From contig OZ242031.1 of NCBI GenBank assembly GCA_965205045.1, positions 4,402,001 to 4,466,000 of the forward strand: 64,000 nucleotides of DNA. Reading direction: 5' to 3'. Shown in pieces: positions 26,754 to 36,535 of the stretch. Position numbers and translations under genes: made by a program. The stretch is from UBA6522 sp965205045 (GTDB taxonomy: Bacteria; Pseudomonadota; Gammaproteobacteria; Steroidobacterales; Rariloculaceae). Under the pieces are notes generated by a model that was given only the letters and a program-made list of their open reading frames with translations, did no database searches and was not told the DNA's origin. Each line of letters starts with the position of its first letter. Within the stretch, counting starts at the first letter, position 1.

Positions 26754-29372
26754 ATGCGGAATCTGACAGTTTTTCCGACCATGGGTCTGCCGGCCGCGGC
26801 CCTGGTGGCCGGCACGATGACCATCGCTGCGGCCGACAGCGCGGCGCAAACCGGTACGATCGAAGAAGTCGTCGTCACGGCGGCCACCGGCAGCCGGATC
26901 GTCCGCCAGGGGGATTCGCCCTCCCCGCTTTCGAACTACGACGGGCAGATGCTGCTCGACTCCGGGCTGAAGGATATCCGCGATCTCGTCGGCGTTCTTT
27001 CCATCAACGCCGGCGCGGAAAACAATTCCGACAACCTGACCCAGAACTACACCGTGGGCACCGCCAACATCAACCTGCGCGGGCTGGGTGTCGCGTCCAC
27101 GCTGGTCTTGTTGAACGGCAGGCGGCAGGTCCTGTCCGCCGCGCAGACCGACGACGGTTCCAGTTTTGTGGACCTTGCCGGCCTGGTCCCCATGCTGGCT
27201 GTCGAGCAGGTGGAAATCCTCAAGGACGGCGCCGCGGCCATATACGGTTCGGAAGCCGTCGCCGGAGTCGCCAACTTCATTACCCGGCGGGGGTTCCGCG
27301 GCGTCGAACTGCAGACGGAATACCGCAGCCGGGTGGGCGACGGAACGCAGGATGACTTTACCCTGGACGGCGTGGCCGGCGGCGAAATTGGCGGCGCCGG
27401 AGAGTTTCTGGTCGCGGCAAGCTACCTTGACCGCACCAGCCTCGTGCTGACCGAAGTGGACTGGCTGCGTCCGTCCACCAGCGGTTTCGGGAACCCCGCC
27501 AGCTTCAATGTACCCTCGCTGGGCCGGACCGTGGCCGACCCCGATTGCGAACGCTATGGAGGACTCTTGCAGGCATTACCCGGCGACAGCACGATCTGCC
27601 GCTTCGATTACGGTCCGCAGATCACCGCGGTCCCCAACGAACAGCGCCTGCAGACCTGGGGCCGGGTGGACTGGGGCCGGAGCGACGCAGGCAACGTCTG
27701 GGCCGAGCTTGGCTACGCCAACAATGACATCGATCGAGATGTCTCGCCCAGTTTCCCGGTGTTGAGCACGCCGGTTGTTCCTTCATACCACCCGGGGAAT
27801 CCATTCGGCGAGGATGTCTATTTCCAGGGCCGGCCCTACGGTTTCGGGCAGCCGCCCGAAATAAACTACTACGAGCACGACACGGTCCGGCTGGCGGCCG
27901 GTCTCGAGGGCCGGATCAGCGACACGGCTTCCTGGAACGTTTCGCTGGTACGGGCGCGGAACGATACGCTTCAGAATCCGCGCGATGTGAACGCGGCGAA
28001 CTTTCAGGCGGCCCTTCTCGGATTCGGCGGCAGCGATTGCGACGCGAATCCGTTGACCGCCGGACCGGAACAGGCAGGCACGGGCGGTTGCCTGTTCTTC
28101 AACCCCTTCAGTTCCAACTTTGCCGCGCGCCCGGGTGAAACGCTGCACAATTCAGCGGCGCTGCGCCCCTTCATCATCGGCGATTACTTCGGCGACGGGT
28201 GGTCGCAACTGACGACGCTGGAAGCGAATGTCACGGGGTTTCTGCCCTGGCGCGATGCGGGCTACGCCGCCGGAGTGCAATACCGCGATCAGTCACTGGA
28301 CTTCTTCTACGATGACATCACGCGCGGTGACGGTTTCGCATTCCTGATCGGCAACCCCGACTTCGACGCCGCCGACCGGGTCCGTGCAGCCTATGGCGAG
28401 ATCTGGCTTCCGTTCCCGGAGAGCCTGGAAATCACCGGGGCGTTGCGTTACGAGGACTACGGTGCGGGAGTCGGCGATACGCTCGATCCGAAAATCACGC
28501 TGCTCTACCGCGCGAAAGACAGCGTCTCGATTCGTGGTTCCTACAGCACGTCGTTCCGCGCGCCGTCGCCGTTCCAGACCCGCGGTGCGCAGACCAATTT
28601 CACCAACATCGTCGATCACGACGGTTCCAGAACGTTTGCCGGCCGGCGCACGCTAGGGGATCCGGACCTCAATCCGGAGACGTCCAGCGCCTTCAACGCC
28701 GGAATTTCCTGGCAACGCGCCGGAGACTGGGCACTCAACGCCGATTACTGGCGCTATTCGTTCAAGGACGTGCTGCGCAAGGAGAACGCCCAGGCCATCG
28801 TCAACGCCAACCCGTTCGACCCGCGCATCGAACGCACCTCCGCCGGCACGATCGCCATTGTCAACGTTGCCTTCATCAACGCCGACCGCATCGAAACCTC
28901 CGGGCTCGACGTGTCTGCGAACGCGACCCTGGACGTCGGCGGCGGGTCCATCGATGCCTGGGCGGAGGCAACGTGGCTGCTGGAGTACGACGTGACCAAC
29001 GCGGGCGTGGCCGTCGATGCGCTGGGCAGACTCAACCGTGCCAACGTCGGCGCCCCGAATCAGCGCTTCAGGACGGCCGCCGGAGCCACCTGGTCACGAG
29101 ACTCCCTGCAACTCACAGGCCTGCTGCGGCACGTCGGCGGTTACGAGGACGACGGCGGCGGCTCCATCGACAGCTTTACCACCCTGGACGTGAACGCCCG
29201 CTGGTCACTCGGCGGGCGTCGGAGTGAACGCTTCGACGCGTCCGTCACGCTGGGTGCGGCGAACCTTCTGGGCGAAGACCCTCCTTTCGTGAATATCGCG
29301 GGCAGTTACGATCCGCGTTCCGCCGACCCGCGGGGGCGGCGCGTGTTCGTGTCGTTCGGTCTCAGGCGGTAG
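26754..29372 (+). CDS. TonB-dependent outer-membrane receptor
   Basis: An 872-residue receptor with a signal peptide ending near SAAQ. TonB-box-like TIEEVVVTA is followed by the plug (INLRGLGVASTLVLLNGRR, VEQVEILKDGAAAIYGSE, GVANFITRRGFRG). The beta-barrel runs to GRRVFVSFGLRR. It shares the INLRGLG type of plug with the receptor at 21533, so the two are related. The following FAD oxidoreductase is on the same strand and close by, so the two genes may be co-transcribed. The ATG at 26754 is chosen because the open frame upstream overlaps the GST gene and carries no sense. Confidence 0.92.
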   Translation: MRNLTVFPTMGLPAAALVAGTMTIAAADSAAQTGTIEEVVVTAATGSRIVRQGDSPSPLSNYDGQMLLDSGLKDIRDLVGVLSINAGAENNSDNLTQNYTVGTANINLRGLGVASTLVLLNGRRQVLSAAQTDDGSSFVDLAGLVPMLAVEQVEILKDGAAAIYGSEAVAGVANFITRRGFRGVELQTEYRSRVGDGTQDDFTLDGVAGGEIGGAGEFLVAASYLDRTSLVLTEVDWLRPSTSGFGNPASFNVPSLGRTVADPDCERYGGLLQALPGDSTICRFDYGPQITAVPNEQRLQTWGRVDWGRSDAGNVWAELGYANNDIDRDVSPSFPVLSTPVVPSYHPGNPFGEDVYFQGRPYGFGQPPEINYYEHDTVRLAAGLEGRISDTASWNVSLVRARNDTLQNPRDVNAANFQAALLGFGGSDCDANPLTAGPEQAGTGGCLFFNPFSSNFAARPGETLHNSAALRPFIIGDYFGDGWSQLTTLEANVTGFLPWRDAGYAAGVQYRDQSLDFFYDDITRGDGFAFLIGNPDFDAADRVRAAYGEIWLPFPESLEITGALRYEDYGAGVGDTLDPKITLLYRAKDSVSIRGSYSTSFRAPSPFQTRGAQTNFTNIVDHDGSRTFAGRRTLGDPDLNPETSSAFNAGISWQRAGDWALNADYWRYSFKDVLRKENAQAIVNANPFDPRIERTSAGTIAIVNVAFINADRIETSGLDVSANATLDVGGGSIDAWAEATWLLEYDVTNAGVAVDALGRLNRANVGAPNQRFRTAAGATWSRDSLQLTGLLRHVGGYEDDGGGSIDSFTTLDVNARWSLGGRRSERFDASVTLGAANLLGEDPPFVNIAGSYDPRSADPRGRRVFVSFGLRR

Positions 29373-29388
29373 GTGAGCAGCGAACCGG

Positions 29389-29424
<36 letters not shown>

Positions 29425-29435
29425 GAAAGGATTCC

Positions 29436-30818
29436 GTGGCGACCAGTGAGAAATCGACGCGACTGCGGCGCATAGCCATCGTCGGTGGAGGCGTTTCGGG
29501 GCTCGGGGCCGCGTGGACGCTGCATCACAGTCCGGACCGCTTCGATTTCCGGCTGTTCGAGGCGCAGGACCGGGTAGGCGGAAACGCGGTGACGGCCGAT
29601 ATGCCCCAGGATGCAGGCGGCTCGATTCCCTTCGACATTTCCGTCACCGCCCTTATCCCGTCGGTCTACCGTCACATCCTGCTGCTGATGGAGAAGTTCG
29701 GCATCGAACTTGTCGATACCCGGTTCAACTACAGCGTCAGGTATCGTGGCCGCATTTACGCTCACGACTTCGACTCCGACATCAGGGAAGATCTGCAATC
29801 GGAAATTGCCAGGTTTCAGCAGGTATTGAAGCGTCTTCATTGGTTCAGTCCGCTCACCCACTCCAGATCGAAGCTTCTCAACGCACTCAATCCCTTCAAT
29901 TACATCAGCATGGGGACGGTCCTGAACCTCGCCGGCCTTTCCGGCGACTTCAGGTACATGATTCTCAAGCCCATGTTCGTCAACTTCCTGATGGCGACCA
30001 ATGTGTTCGACATGCCGGCGGCGCTCTTTGCGAGGTATCTCGAATTCTTCGATATCGAGTCCGCCACGCCCATGCAGACGTGGGACCAGGGAACCCGGCG
30101 CATCTACGAAAACCTGGCCGCCGGTTTCCGCGACAGGATTTATCTCAAACGGCCTGTCAGAAAGGTGTATCGCGAATCGGACCGCGTCGTGATCGAGGAC
30201 GAAAGCGGGGAGCGGGAAACATTCGACGAGGTGATCTTCGCGTGCAATGCGAACCAGACGCTGATGATCCTGGGCAGGCTCACGATGCTGGAGCGTTACG
30301 TTCTCTCGTCGGTTCGCTACGAGAGCGAACTGCACAACCACGCCATCGTGCACTCGGATTCTTCCGTGCTGCCGGACAATGCGGTCAGGGCGCTGGAGAC
30401 CCGCAGCACCCATGTCGAGCAATACGGCGCGCGGCCGGACAATTACGAAATCACGTACATCATGCACAACCAGCAGCCATGGGCGAATCGGTCCGACAAG
30501 CCCTGTCTGGTGACCTACAACCCGATCACTCCCATCGATGGGCAACGGATTGTCGAGAGGCGGTGGTTCCAGCACATCGTGCACGACGTACGGCATGTCA
30601 CGTGGCTCGTTCCCCTGTTCCGCTTTCTGCAAGGCAAGCGGCGGACCTGGCACTGCGGCGCCCATACGTTGATCAACAGTCAGGAAACCTGCCTGGTCAG
30701 CGGGATCGCCGCCGCCCGACAACTCGGTGCGGATTACCCCTTCGACGATCCCGAAGCAAGGCGGTCGTTCAACCATTACGGGAAGATCCTGCACGGGTGG
30801 CGTTTCAGGAAAGCGTAG
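29436..30818 (+). CDS. NAD(P)/FAD-dependent oxidoreductase (amine-oxidase-like)
   Basis: A 460-residue flavoprotein. The GTG at 29436 is preferred because GGAAAGG lies five bases upstream; an earlier GTG (29373) would add 21 residues of Ala-Thr repeat. The dinucleotide-binding motif IAIVGGGVSGLGAAW sits near the N-terminus, followed by the acidic LFEAQDRVGGNAVTA segment. The C-terminal part has the FAD-contacting WHCGAHTLINSQETCLVSG. It is like the predicted NAD/FAD-binding proteins next to cyclopropane fatty-acid synthases, but no such synthase is present here. Substrate unknown. Confidence 0.85.
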   Translation: MATSEKSTRLRRIAIVGGGVSGLGAAWTLHHSPDRFDFRLFEAQDRVGGNAVTADMPQDAGGSIPFDISVTALIPSVYRHILLLMEKFGIELVDTRFNYSVRYRGRIYAHDFDSDIREDLQSEIARFQQVLKRLHWFSPLTHSRSKLLNALNPFNYISMGTVLNLAGLSGDFRYMILKPMFVNFLMATNVFDMPAALFARYLEFFDIESATPMQTWDQGTRRIYENLAAGFRDRIYLKRPVRKVYRESDRVVIEDESGERETFDEVIFACNANQTLMILGRLTMLERYVLSSVRYESELHNHAIVHSDSSVLPDNAVRALETRSTHVEQYGARPDNYEITYIMHNQQPWANRSDKPCLVTYNPITPIDGQRIVERRWFQHIVHDVRHVTWLVPLFRFLQGKRRTWHCGAHTLINSQETCLVSGIAAARQLGADYPFDDPEARRSFNHYGKILHGWRFRKA

Positions 30819-30888
30819 CGCCGATTGAACAACCCTGCCGGCCGATAATTCGGCGCAGCCAGGCAATCGGCGGACCCCCCCGGACGAT

Positions 30889-32862
30889 TCAGCCGAACAG
30901 CAAGGGCGGATGGAACAACAAGCCCATGAGTTGTCCGTAGAAGGCCCACAGCACCACGAGCACGATCCCGGCGTAGAAGCACGCCACGCGCCAGCCGTAA
31001 CCGCCCCATGCCACCAGGTACGCGGCCACGAACAGCGGCAGCGCCACCAGCTGCCCCGCCAGATAGGTGACGCCCACAACCCCGAGCACGATCCCGATGA
31101 ATATGGCGCTCGGTCCCAGCTCCGCCTTGTCCGCCGCCGCCCGCCACGCGCTTCCGAAACCGTCGCCGCCAATGGTAACGCGGGCCGCCATCACGTCTCT
31201 CACAAGCACCCATGCTGCCAGCGGCAGGGCCACGATCAGGATCGCGTTGGGGAATTGCGCGGTGGCCGTCTGCTCGAACGCGCGCGTGATTCCGTATGCG
31301 ACTGCGAAGGCGGCCAGAAGCCCGCCGGCCAGGGGGGCGGACACCAACGGGTTCCGCTTCGCGCCCTCCCCCGCTTCCGACACGTCGCCTCCGGGCCGGC
31401 GGCCACGGATCGCGAATACGACGGTCGCGACGACAAGCAACTCGATGCCGACGACGATCGGGCGGCTGTAGAGCCATTCGTACTCGCCGTAGATCTGGGT
31501 CGTGAGCTGAAAGTTGTTCTCCATCAACCCGCCGAGCACCAGGGCGAGGATCAGCGGCGGGCGCGGCCAGCCGCCCTGTTTCATCCAGTACCCCAGTACG
31601 CCGAAGCCGAGACAGATCCACCAGTCGCCCATGGAATTGGTCGCGACCCAGGTCCCCATGAGCAGCACGGTGATCACGCCCGGGACGATCAGGTGGCCCG
31701 GAGCGAATGCAATCTTGTGGACGTGACGGGCCAGGAACATCAGCAGCGCCGCCGCAACCACGTTTGCCACCACGATGGCCCACACCATGCTGAACGTCAG
31801 CGGCAGATTGACCGTGAGCATGTCCGGGCCGGGCCTCAGGCCCTTGATCACCAGCGCGCCCAGGAGGATGGCGGTGCCGATGCTGCCGGGAATGCCGAAC
31901 GCCACCGTGGGGATCAGCGCCCCGGCCTTGTGCGAGTTGTTGGCGGTTTCCGGAGCGATCACGCCGCGGATGTCGCCGCGGCCGAAGCGCGACTTGTCCT
32001 TCGCGCTCTGCAGCGCGTGGCCGTAGGCGATCCAGTCGACGATCGCGGCGCCGAGTCCCGGCAGCATCCCGATGTAGGTGCCCAGAAGGGAACAACGCAG
32101 CACCAGCCAGCGGTACCGAATCGCATCCCGGATGCCGCGGATCAGTCCACGCCGGGGATCTTCATCCGAGGCCACCCGGGCGATCGAAGTGTTCTTCACC
32201 GCCAGGTCCATGAGTTCGGGCAGGCCGAACAGCCCGAGGACGATGGGAATCAGCGGGATGCCGTCCAGAAGGTAGTTGATGCCGAAGTAGAACCTCGGAA
32301 TCCCGGTGGCTTCGGCATAACCGACGGTGGTCAGCAGCAGGCCCAGCAGCGCCGCGACCAGCCCCTTGGCCAGCGAACGGCCCGAGAGCACGCCCACCAT
32401 GGTCAGTCCGAGCACGGCCAGCATGAAAAACTCCGGCACTCCGAAGGCGAAAATCACCGGCATGATGATCGGCAGCGACGCCGCCAGGAGCAGCGCGCCG
32501 AGCACGCCGCCGAATGCGGATACCGTGTAGGTCGCGCCGAAGGCCCGGGCCGCCTGCCCCTGCTTCGCCAGCGGATAGCCGTCGAGGATCGTGGCCTGCG
32601 AGGCCACCGTCCCCGGGATTCCCAGCATGATGGAAGCAACGCTGTCGCTGGTCGAGGTCACCGCGTACATCCCCAGCAGCAGCGCGAACGCGGGCACCGG
32701 GTCCATGCCGAAGGTGAACGGCAACATCAGCGCCAGACCGACCGCGCCGCCCAGGCCGGGCACGGCGCCCACCCACAGGCCCAGGAATACGCCGAGAAGG
32801 AGGTAACCCAGCGCCGGCCAGCTCAGCGCCAGCACAAGGCCGGACAACATGCCGTCAATCAT
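30889..32862 (-). CDS. Tripartite tricarboxylate transporter permease, TctA fused to TctB
   Basis: A 657-residue membrane protein. The first ~500 residues are a full TctA large permease (GAVPGLGGAVGLALMLPFTFG, STSDSVASIMLGIPG, ETANNSHKAGALIPT, FGIPGS) with about twelve helices. The last ~150 residues (after a charged linker near residue 495) add four helices typical of the small TctB subunit, which is normally a separate gene. The system imports carboxylates with an extracytoplasmic TctC protein. One such gene lies 5 kb away on the same strand (37873..38985), separated by remnants and TA modules. Confidence 0.9.
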   Translation of the reverse strand: MIDGMLSGLVLALSWPALGYLLLGVFLGLWVGAVPGLGGAVGLALMLPFTFGMDPVPAFALLLGMYAVTSTSDSVASIMLGIPGTVASQATILDGYPLAKQGQAARAFGATYTVSAFGGVLGALLLAASLPIIMPVIFAFGVPEFFMLAVLGLTMVGVLSGRSLAKGLVAALLGLLLTTVGYAEATGIPRFYFGINYLLDGIPLIPIVLGLFGLPELMDLAVKNTSIARVASDEDPRRGLIRGIRDAIRYRWLVLRCSLLGTYIGMLPGLGAAIVDWIAYGHALQSAKDKSRFGRGDIRGVIAPETANNSHKAGALIPTVAFGIPGSIGTAILLGALVIKGLRPGPDMLTVNLPLTFSMVWAIVVANVVAAALLMFLARHVHKIAFAPGHLIVPGVITVLLMGTWVATNSMGDWWICLGFGVLGYWMKQGGWPRPPLILALVLGGLMENNFQLTTQIYGEYEWLYSRPIVVGIELLVVATVVFAIRGRRPGGDVSEAGEGAKRNPLVSAPLAGGLLAAFAVAYGITRAFEQTATAQFPNAILIVALPLAAWVLVRDVMAARVTIGGDGFGSAWRAAADKAELGPSAIFIGIVLGVVGVTYLAGQLVALPLFVAAYLVAWGGYGWRVACFYAGIVLVVLWAFYGQLMGLLFHPPLLFG

Positions 32863-33024
32863 GTGGGATCGGCCTCGTGGTGCAGGCCGGACCGGCGCCA
32901 GGGTTTCCGGCCTCCGGTATCGAGGTCCTCCGGGCTCCTCGCGCGAACCGGTGCAGTACGGCCGGGCGCCTTGCCGATCATTGTGCCACGGGGGACCTTC
33001 ATCGAGGATTGACGGTCAATTACG

Positions 33025-33615
33025 TTACCGACTCTCGCGAAGCTCGTGAACCTGGCGCCTCAAGGTCTCGAACTCAAGCTGTTCCTGCCCGGTCAGGCCG
33101 CTCTCCAGCAAGTTCACGTGCTCGTACGGATCTTCCCGCAAGTCGTAAAACTCCTCGTCCCCCTCGAATCGAACCAGCTTGTAGCGATGGTTGCGCATCG
33201 CGTAGTCGGCCGTCGCGACGCCGTCGAAGCCGCCGAAGAATTCGTCCACGTACAGCCAGTCCCGCCGTGACGGCGCGGCGGGGTCGGACAACGCATCGAG
33301 AAAGCTGACGGAGTCGTGCGTGACATGTTCCGGGACGGCCCGGTCGGGGTCCAGGCCCGCCATTTCCATGATGGTCGCTAACAGGTCCGTCGAGTTGACC
33401 AGCGATTCGGAGACGCCGCCCCGCGCCACGCCGGGTCCGGTCACGATCAACGGCACGTTGACGCCGCCCTCGTAGACGGTGCCCTTGGCGCGACCGTCCC
33501 GGAAAGGCGGGCTGATGACCGGGCCCCAGGTGCCGTTTAGGCAAAGGCTCGCCAACAATCCGGTTCGCCGACGGCACCGCGACGATGGGTAATGCAGTGT
33601 ATTTGTTATTTTCAT
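33025..33615 (-). pseudogene. Sulfatase, C-terminal remnant
   Basis: The C-terminal third of a sulfatase: PPFRDGRAKGTVYEGGVNVP, STDLLATIMEMAGLDPDR, RRDWLYVDEF, YRLVR-like RYKLVRFEGDEEFYDLREDP. Everything N-terminal to NGTWGP, including the catalytic Cys motif, is missing, and the preceding codons (33540 upward) are not sulfatase sequence. The gene was therefore truncated by a deletion. Next to it lies a helicase remnant, suggesting a recombination scar. Confidence 0.85.
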
Positions 33616-33827
33616 GACCGGGCAGTTTACTCCAACTCGATGGCGCGACGGCGGTCGTCACACACCCCACGCATCCTTGATGCACAGAGCGAGGTCCCGC
33701 CGGCGCGCATTGGCCGAGAGATTTCCTCTATGTGACAGTAGGTTAGACCAGATTGGGCCGGTGGTCGCGTTCGCAAGCATGAGCCGCCTTGTCTGTTGAC
33801 AACGGTCGTTCTGTTCCCATGGAAAGG

Positions 33828-33977
33828 ACCCTTGCCCAGGACATGCCGGTCGTCATGGCACTTGCACTGGATGGCGACCCATTCGCCGGAGTTCCGCCGG
33901 GCCACGAGATCGATTCCCATGTCCCGGCCATCGAGTCCGGTCAACGCCTCGCGCTCGGGCCAGTCTGGCCAAGCTAT
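33828..33977 (-). pseudogene. Remnant of a restriction-type helicase (Mrr-like segment)
   Basis: About 50 codons reading WPERE ... DMGIDLVARRNSGEWVAIQC match the nuclease-like segment WPERE ... DLGIDLVAELNSGEFVAIQC of the helicase gene at 59402..60574. Nothing else of the gene remains. The G-I-D-L-V-A and Q-C-K positions are the PD-(D/E)xK-like core. Confidence 0.75.
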
Positions 33978-34000
33978 CGTCGGCCAGCAGACGTCGCCAA

Positions 34001-34306
34001 CTATCCGGCAGCGTGGAGATCCGTGCCGGCGTTCAGCGTCGGCAACCGGGCGATCGCCGCGCCGTGCTTCTGTTCCGCCCGCCGCAGTTCGTAGAGTTTT
34101 TGGAGGTTCAGCCAGAACTCGCCCGAGGTGCCGAAGAATCGCCCCAGCCTCAGCGCCGTGTCACCCGTGACAGAGCGCCGACCATTGAGAATCTCCGTGA
34201 TGCGGTTCACCGGTACCTCGACGCGCCGCGCCAACTCCGCCGCGGTCATGTCGAGCGCGTCGAGGTCTTCGCGCAACGTCTCGCCGGGATGGATCGGTTC
34301 ACGCAT
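34001..34306 (-). CDS. higA: HigA-type antitoxin (Xre helix-turn-helix)
   Basis: A 101-residue antitoxin opening with MREPIHPGETLREDLDALDMT, the signature of the HigA/VapI family. The helix-turn-helix is TAAELARRVEVPVNRITEILNGRRSVTGDTALRLGRFFG in two helices around residues 20-55. It lies 13 bases after the toxin gene in the usual higB-higA order and would neutralise the toxin and repress the operon. Confidence 0.92.
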   Translation of the reverse strand: MREPIHPGETLREDLDALDMTAAELARRVEVPVNRITEILNGRRSVTGDTALRLGRFFGTSGEFWLNLQKLYELRRAEQKHGAAIARLPTLNAGTDLHAAG

Positions 34307-34319
34307 GATGTTCCTCCTC

Positions 34320-34601
34320 TCAATGGTAATCTACGATTTCCACATCGGTCGGGCCGGAGCTGCCCTCGGGCCACTTGAAACAGATCCGCCACTGCTCGTT
34401 TATGCGGATGCTCCATTGCCTCTTCCGCCGCGCCTTCAATGCCTGCAGGCGGTTGCCGGGCCGCGCCAGATCGCCCAGCCGCGTGGCCGCATCGAGCTGG
34501 TCGAGCTTCCGCGACGCCGTACGGGCGAAGCCCGAAAAGGCCGCGACCCGGCGGCCCCTGTAAAAAGCCTCGGTCTTCCTGTCAGCGAAGCCGACGATCA
34601 C
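34320..34601 (-). CDS. higB: HigB-type toxin (RelE superfamily)
   Basis: A 93-residue ribosome-dependent mRNA interferase. Two in-frame GTG codons occur; the second (34601) is preferred because AGGAG lies ten bases upstream and it gives MIVGFADRKTEAFYRG, the standard HigB opening, at the standard length. The C-terminal half has LQALKARRKRQWSIRINEQWRICFKW with the basic catalytic residues, and ends DVEIVDYH. It pairs with the Xre antitoxin downstream. Confidence 0.92.
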   Translation of the reverse strand: MIVGFADRKTEAFYRGRRVAAFSGFARTASRKLDQLDAATRLGDLARPGNRLQALKARRKRQWSIRINEQWRICFKWPEGSSGPTDVEIVDYH

Positions 34602-34832
34602 GTCACACACCGCTCCTGTGGCAACCGAACCGGATCCACCGTAGTGCCTGAATCCGCATTACGTCAAGCATAACTTATCGATCGATCATCGCGCATAGAA
34701 ATTTGTACACATGGTCTTCCTTTCAAACCGCTCCAATCGCGCACCAGCGAACAAAATCAAGTTCGCCGATTGTCGTGTTTGCCGGATGTCGCCTGCCGCT
34801 ATCCAAGTGGCGAATTCCCATTGCCGCTATTC

Positions 34833-34842
34833 GCCAATTGGC
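34833..34842. promoter_or_regulatory. Palindrome GCCAATTGGC upstream of the Xre-RES module
   Basis: A 10-bp perfect palindrome 38 bases before the antitoxin start; a half-site AATTGGC recurs at 34866..34872. This arrangement fits an antitoxin operator. The AT-rich stretch between them probably holds the promoter. Confidence 0.5.
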
Positions 34843-34880
34843 ATAAAATATCTCGTATTACCTTAAATTGGCAGGACGAA

Positions 34881-35276
34881 ATGGCTACCAGTTCGTTGGA
34901 GACGCGGGCAAGCATCGATGATCGCTCCCGCATGAACACGGTCGCGCTCAAGATGTTCTTCCGTCTCGCGACCGAATGGGGTTTGAATCGGCGGCAGCAG
35001 ATCACGCTCCTCGGTCAACCCAGCGAACGAACCTTTTACCGCTGGCGGTCCGGTCAGGTGGTTCATCTCCCCCACGACACCCTGGAGCGGATCAGCGTGC
35101 TGATCGGCATCCGGGAGGCCACCCACCTGTTGCTGCCGGTGCCCGAGCGAGCCAATGCCTGGGTGAAGCGTCCAAACACGGCCCTTGAAGGCCGATCGGC
35201 GCTCGAAGTCATGCTGATGGGGCGGGTGGAGCATCTTTACCAGGTCCGGCGGCTGCTCGAATCCTGGAATGCCTGA
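34881..35276 (+). CDS. Xre/MbcA/ParS-type antitoxin of a RES module
   Basis: A 131-residue protein with an N-terminal DNA-binding region (RLATEWGLNRRQQITLLGQPSERTFYRWRSG) and a C-terminal toxin-binding DUF2384-like domain (RISVLIGI, WVKRPNTALEGRSALEVMLMG, RVEHLYQVRRLLESW). The ATG at 34881 follows AGGA. It overlaps the RES-domain gene by eight bases, the usual arrangement in Xre-RES systems. Confidence 0.92.
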   Translation: MATSSLETRASIDDRSRMNTVALKMFFRLATEWGLNRRQQITLLGQPSERTFYRWRSGQVVHLPHDTLERISVLIGIREATHLLLPVPERANAWVKRPNTALEGRSALEVMLMGRVEHLYQVRRLLESWNA

Positions 35277-35964
35277 AATGCCCGCGCCGTCGCCCACCCT
35301 CCTCGCGGTTCGCCGAAAATGGACGCGGGTTGTCCGCGCCAACCCGGATCGCAGGCCGTTAACGGAGCTTTTCGCCAACCGCGAAGACCGCGCGGCGGCC
35401 CGGGAAGTCGCGGCGATAACCAACGTCGCGCTCGCCGGGCCCTGGCCGCCGATTCCCCGGCAATCCGGGGCGGCCGTGCGACTTGCGCCATTCAGGGCGC
35501 TGGGCCAACCCAGCAGGTTCAGCGATGGCGCCTACGGAATGCTCTATGCCGCCCTCGACACGGAAACCGCGATCGCGGAGACGGTTTTCCACTCCGAGCG
35601 ACACCTTCGGGCTACCGCGGAGGGTCCCATCGAATTTTCGATGCGGAGCTACGTGGGCAAGGTGGCGAAATCGCTGGAGGACTTGCGAGGCGCCGCATTC
35701 AAGCATCTTTGCCAGGAGGCCGTCGAAACCTGGCCAATCTGCCAGGCATTCGGCCGCGAACGTCGATCCGCCGGCGCTTGGGGCCTGCTGTATCGGAGCG
35801 CCAGACGTCCGGGAGGCGAATGCATCGGCGTATTCCGGCCGGACGCCGTATCGGTCCCGGAACTGGGCCCGTTGTACCGCTATTGCTGGAACGGCACAAC
35901 CATTCACAGGGTGCTGACAATCAGCGAGGTGAGAGACTTCTCGCCAGCCTATCGGGCGGCATAG
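35269..35964 (+). CDS. RES-domain NAD+-degrading toxin
   Basis: A 231-residue toxin. The RES domain occupies about residues 60-215, with the Arg/Glu/Ser positions recognisable in RFSDGAYGMLYAALDTETAIAETVFH (the start of the domain, including the E of the fold) and WGLLYRSAR. RES toxins deplete NAD+ by phosphorolysis or hydrolysis. The first ~45 residues form an extension before the domain. It overlaps the antitoxin gene and should be co-translated. Confidence 0.92.
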   Translation: MPEMPAPSPTLLAVRRKWTRVVRANPDRRPLTELFANREDRAAAREVAAITNVALAGPWPPIPRQSGAAVRLAPFRALGQPSRFSDGAYGMLYAALDTETAIAETVFHSERHLRATAEGPIEFSMRSYVGKVAKSLEDLRGAAFKHLCQEAVETWPICQAFGRERRSAGAWGLLYRSARRPGGECIGVFRPDAVSVPELGPLYRYCWNGTTIHRVLTISEVRDFSPAYRAA

Positions 35965-36065
35965 GGCGTCAATTCGGTCTGCGAGTGGCCGCAGCGCGGT
36001 CAACTGGATAGAAATGGAATGTACAGCGAGAAACGCACGACAGAGCATTGCTCACGGAGACGCGA

Positions 36066-36455
36066 ATGAAACTGAAGATCGTCGTTTGCCTGTTGACCGG
36101 CGCACTGGCCGCCGCCTCCGCCTTCGCCCATCACGGCCGTGCAGCCTATTCCACGGAAATCGTGACAGTCGAGGCTACCGTGACGGAGTTCAGATTCGTC
36201 AATCCGCATGTGCAGATTTATTTCGACGTCACCAACGAGGCGGGCGAAATCGAGCAGTGGCAGGGCGAGCTGACGGCCCCCAACAAGCTCGCCCGCGGCG
36301 GTTGGACCAAGAATACGCTGCAGGCGGGAGACCGGATTCGGATCAGCGGGCGTCAAGGGCGAGGCGGCGGACTTTCCGTGGCGATCAACGAGATTATCAT
36401 GCCCGACGGTCAGTCAATCCCCCTTTGGGAAGTGCTGGACGCACCCACACGATAG
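36066..36455 (+). CDS. DUF6152 secreted protein
   Basis: A 129-residue exported protein; the ATG at 36066 follows GGAG. After a signal peptide (AAASAFA) comes the family opening HHGRAAYSTEIVTVEATVTEF, then FVNPHVQIYFDV, a central ELTAPNKLARGGWTKNTL and GDRIRISG. The small beta-barrel is of unknown function; the His pair directly after the cleavage site invites metal binding. It is followed by a second secreted hypothetical in a probable operon. A paralogue is at 52816, and fragments are at 15463 and 37610. Confidence 0.85.
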   Translation: MKLKIVVCLLTGALAAASAFAHHGRAAYSTEIVTVEATVTEFRFVNPHVQIYFDVTNEAGEIEQWQGELTAPNKLARGGWTKNTLQAGDRIRISGRQGRGGGLSVAINEIIMPDGQSIPLWEVLDAPTR

Positions 36456-36535
36456 CGCCGCGGTCGCCGATGCGCGATGATCGGCAGGTTGCGGCACCGG
36501 CCGGACAACTGAACGAACCTTTCTGGAGGTAGGCC

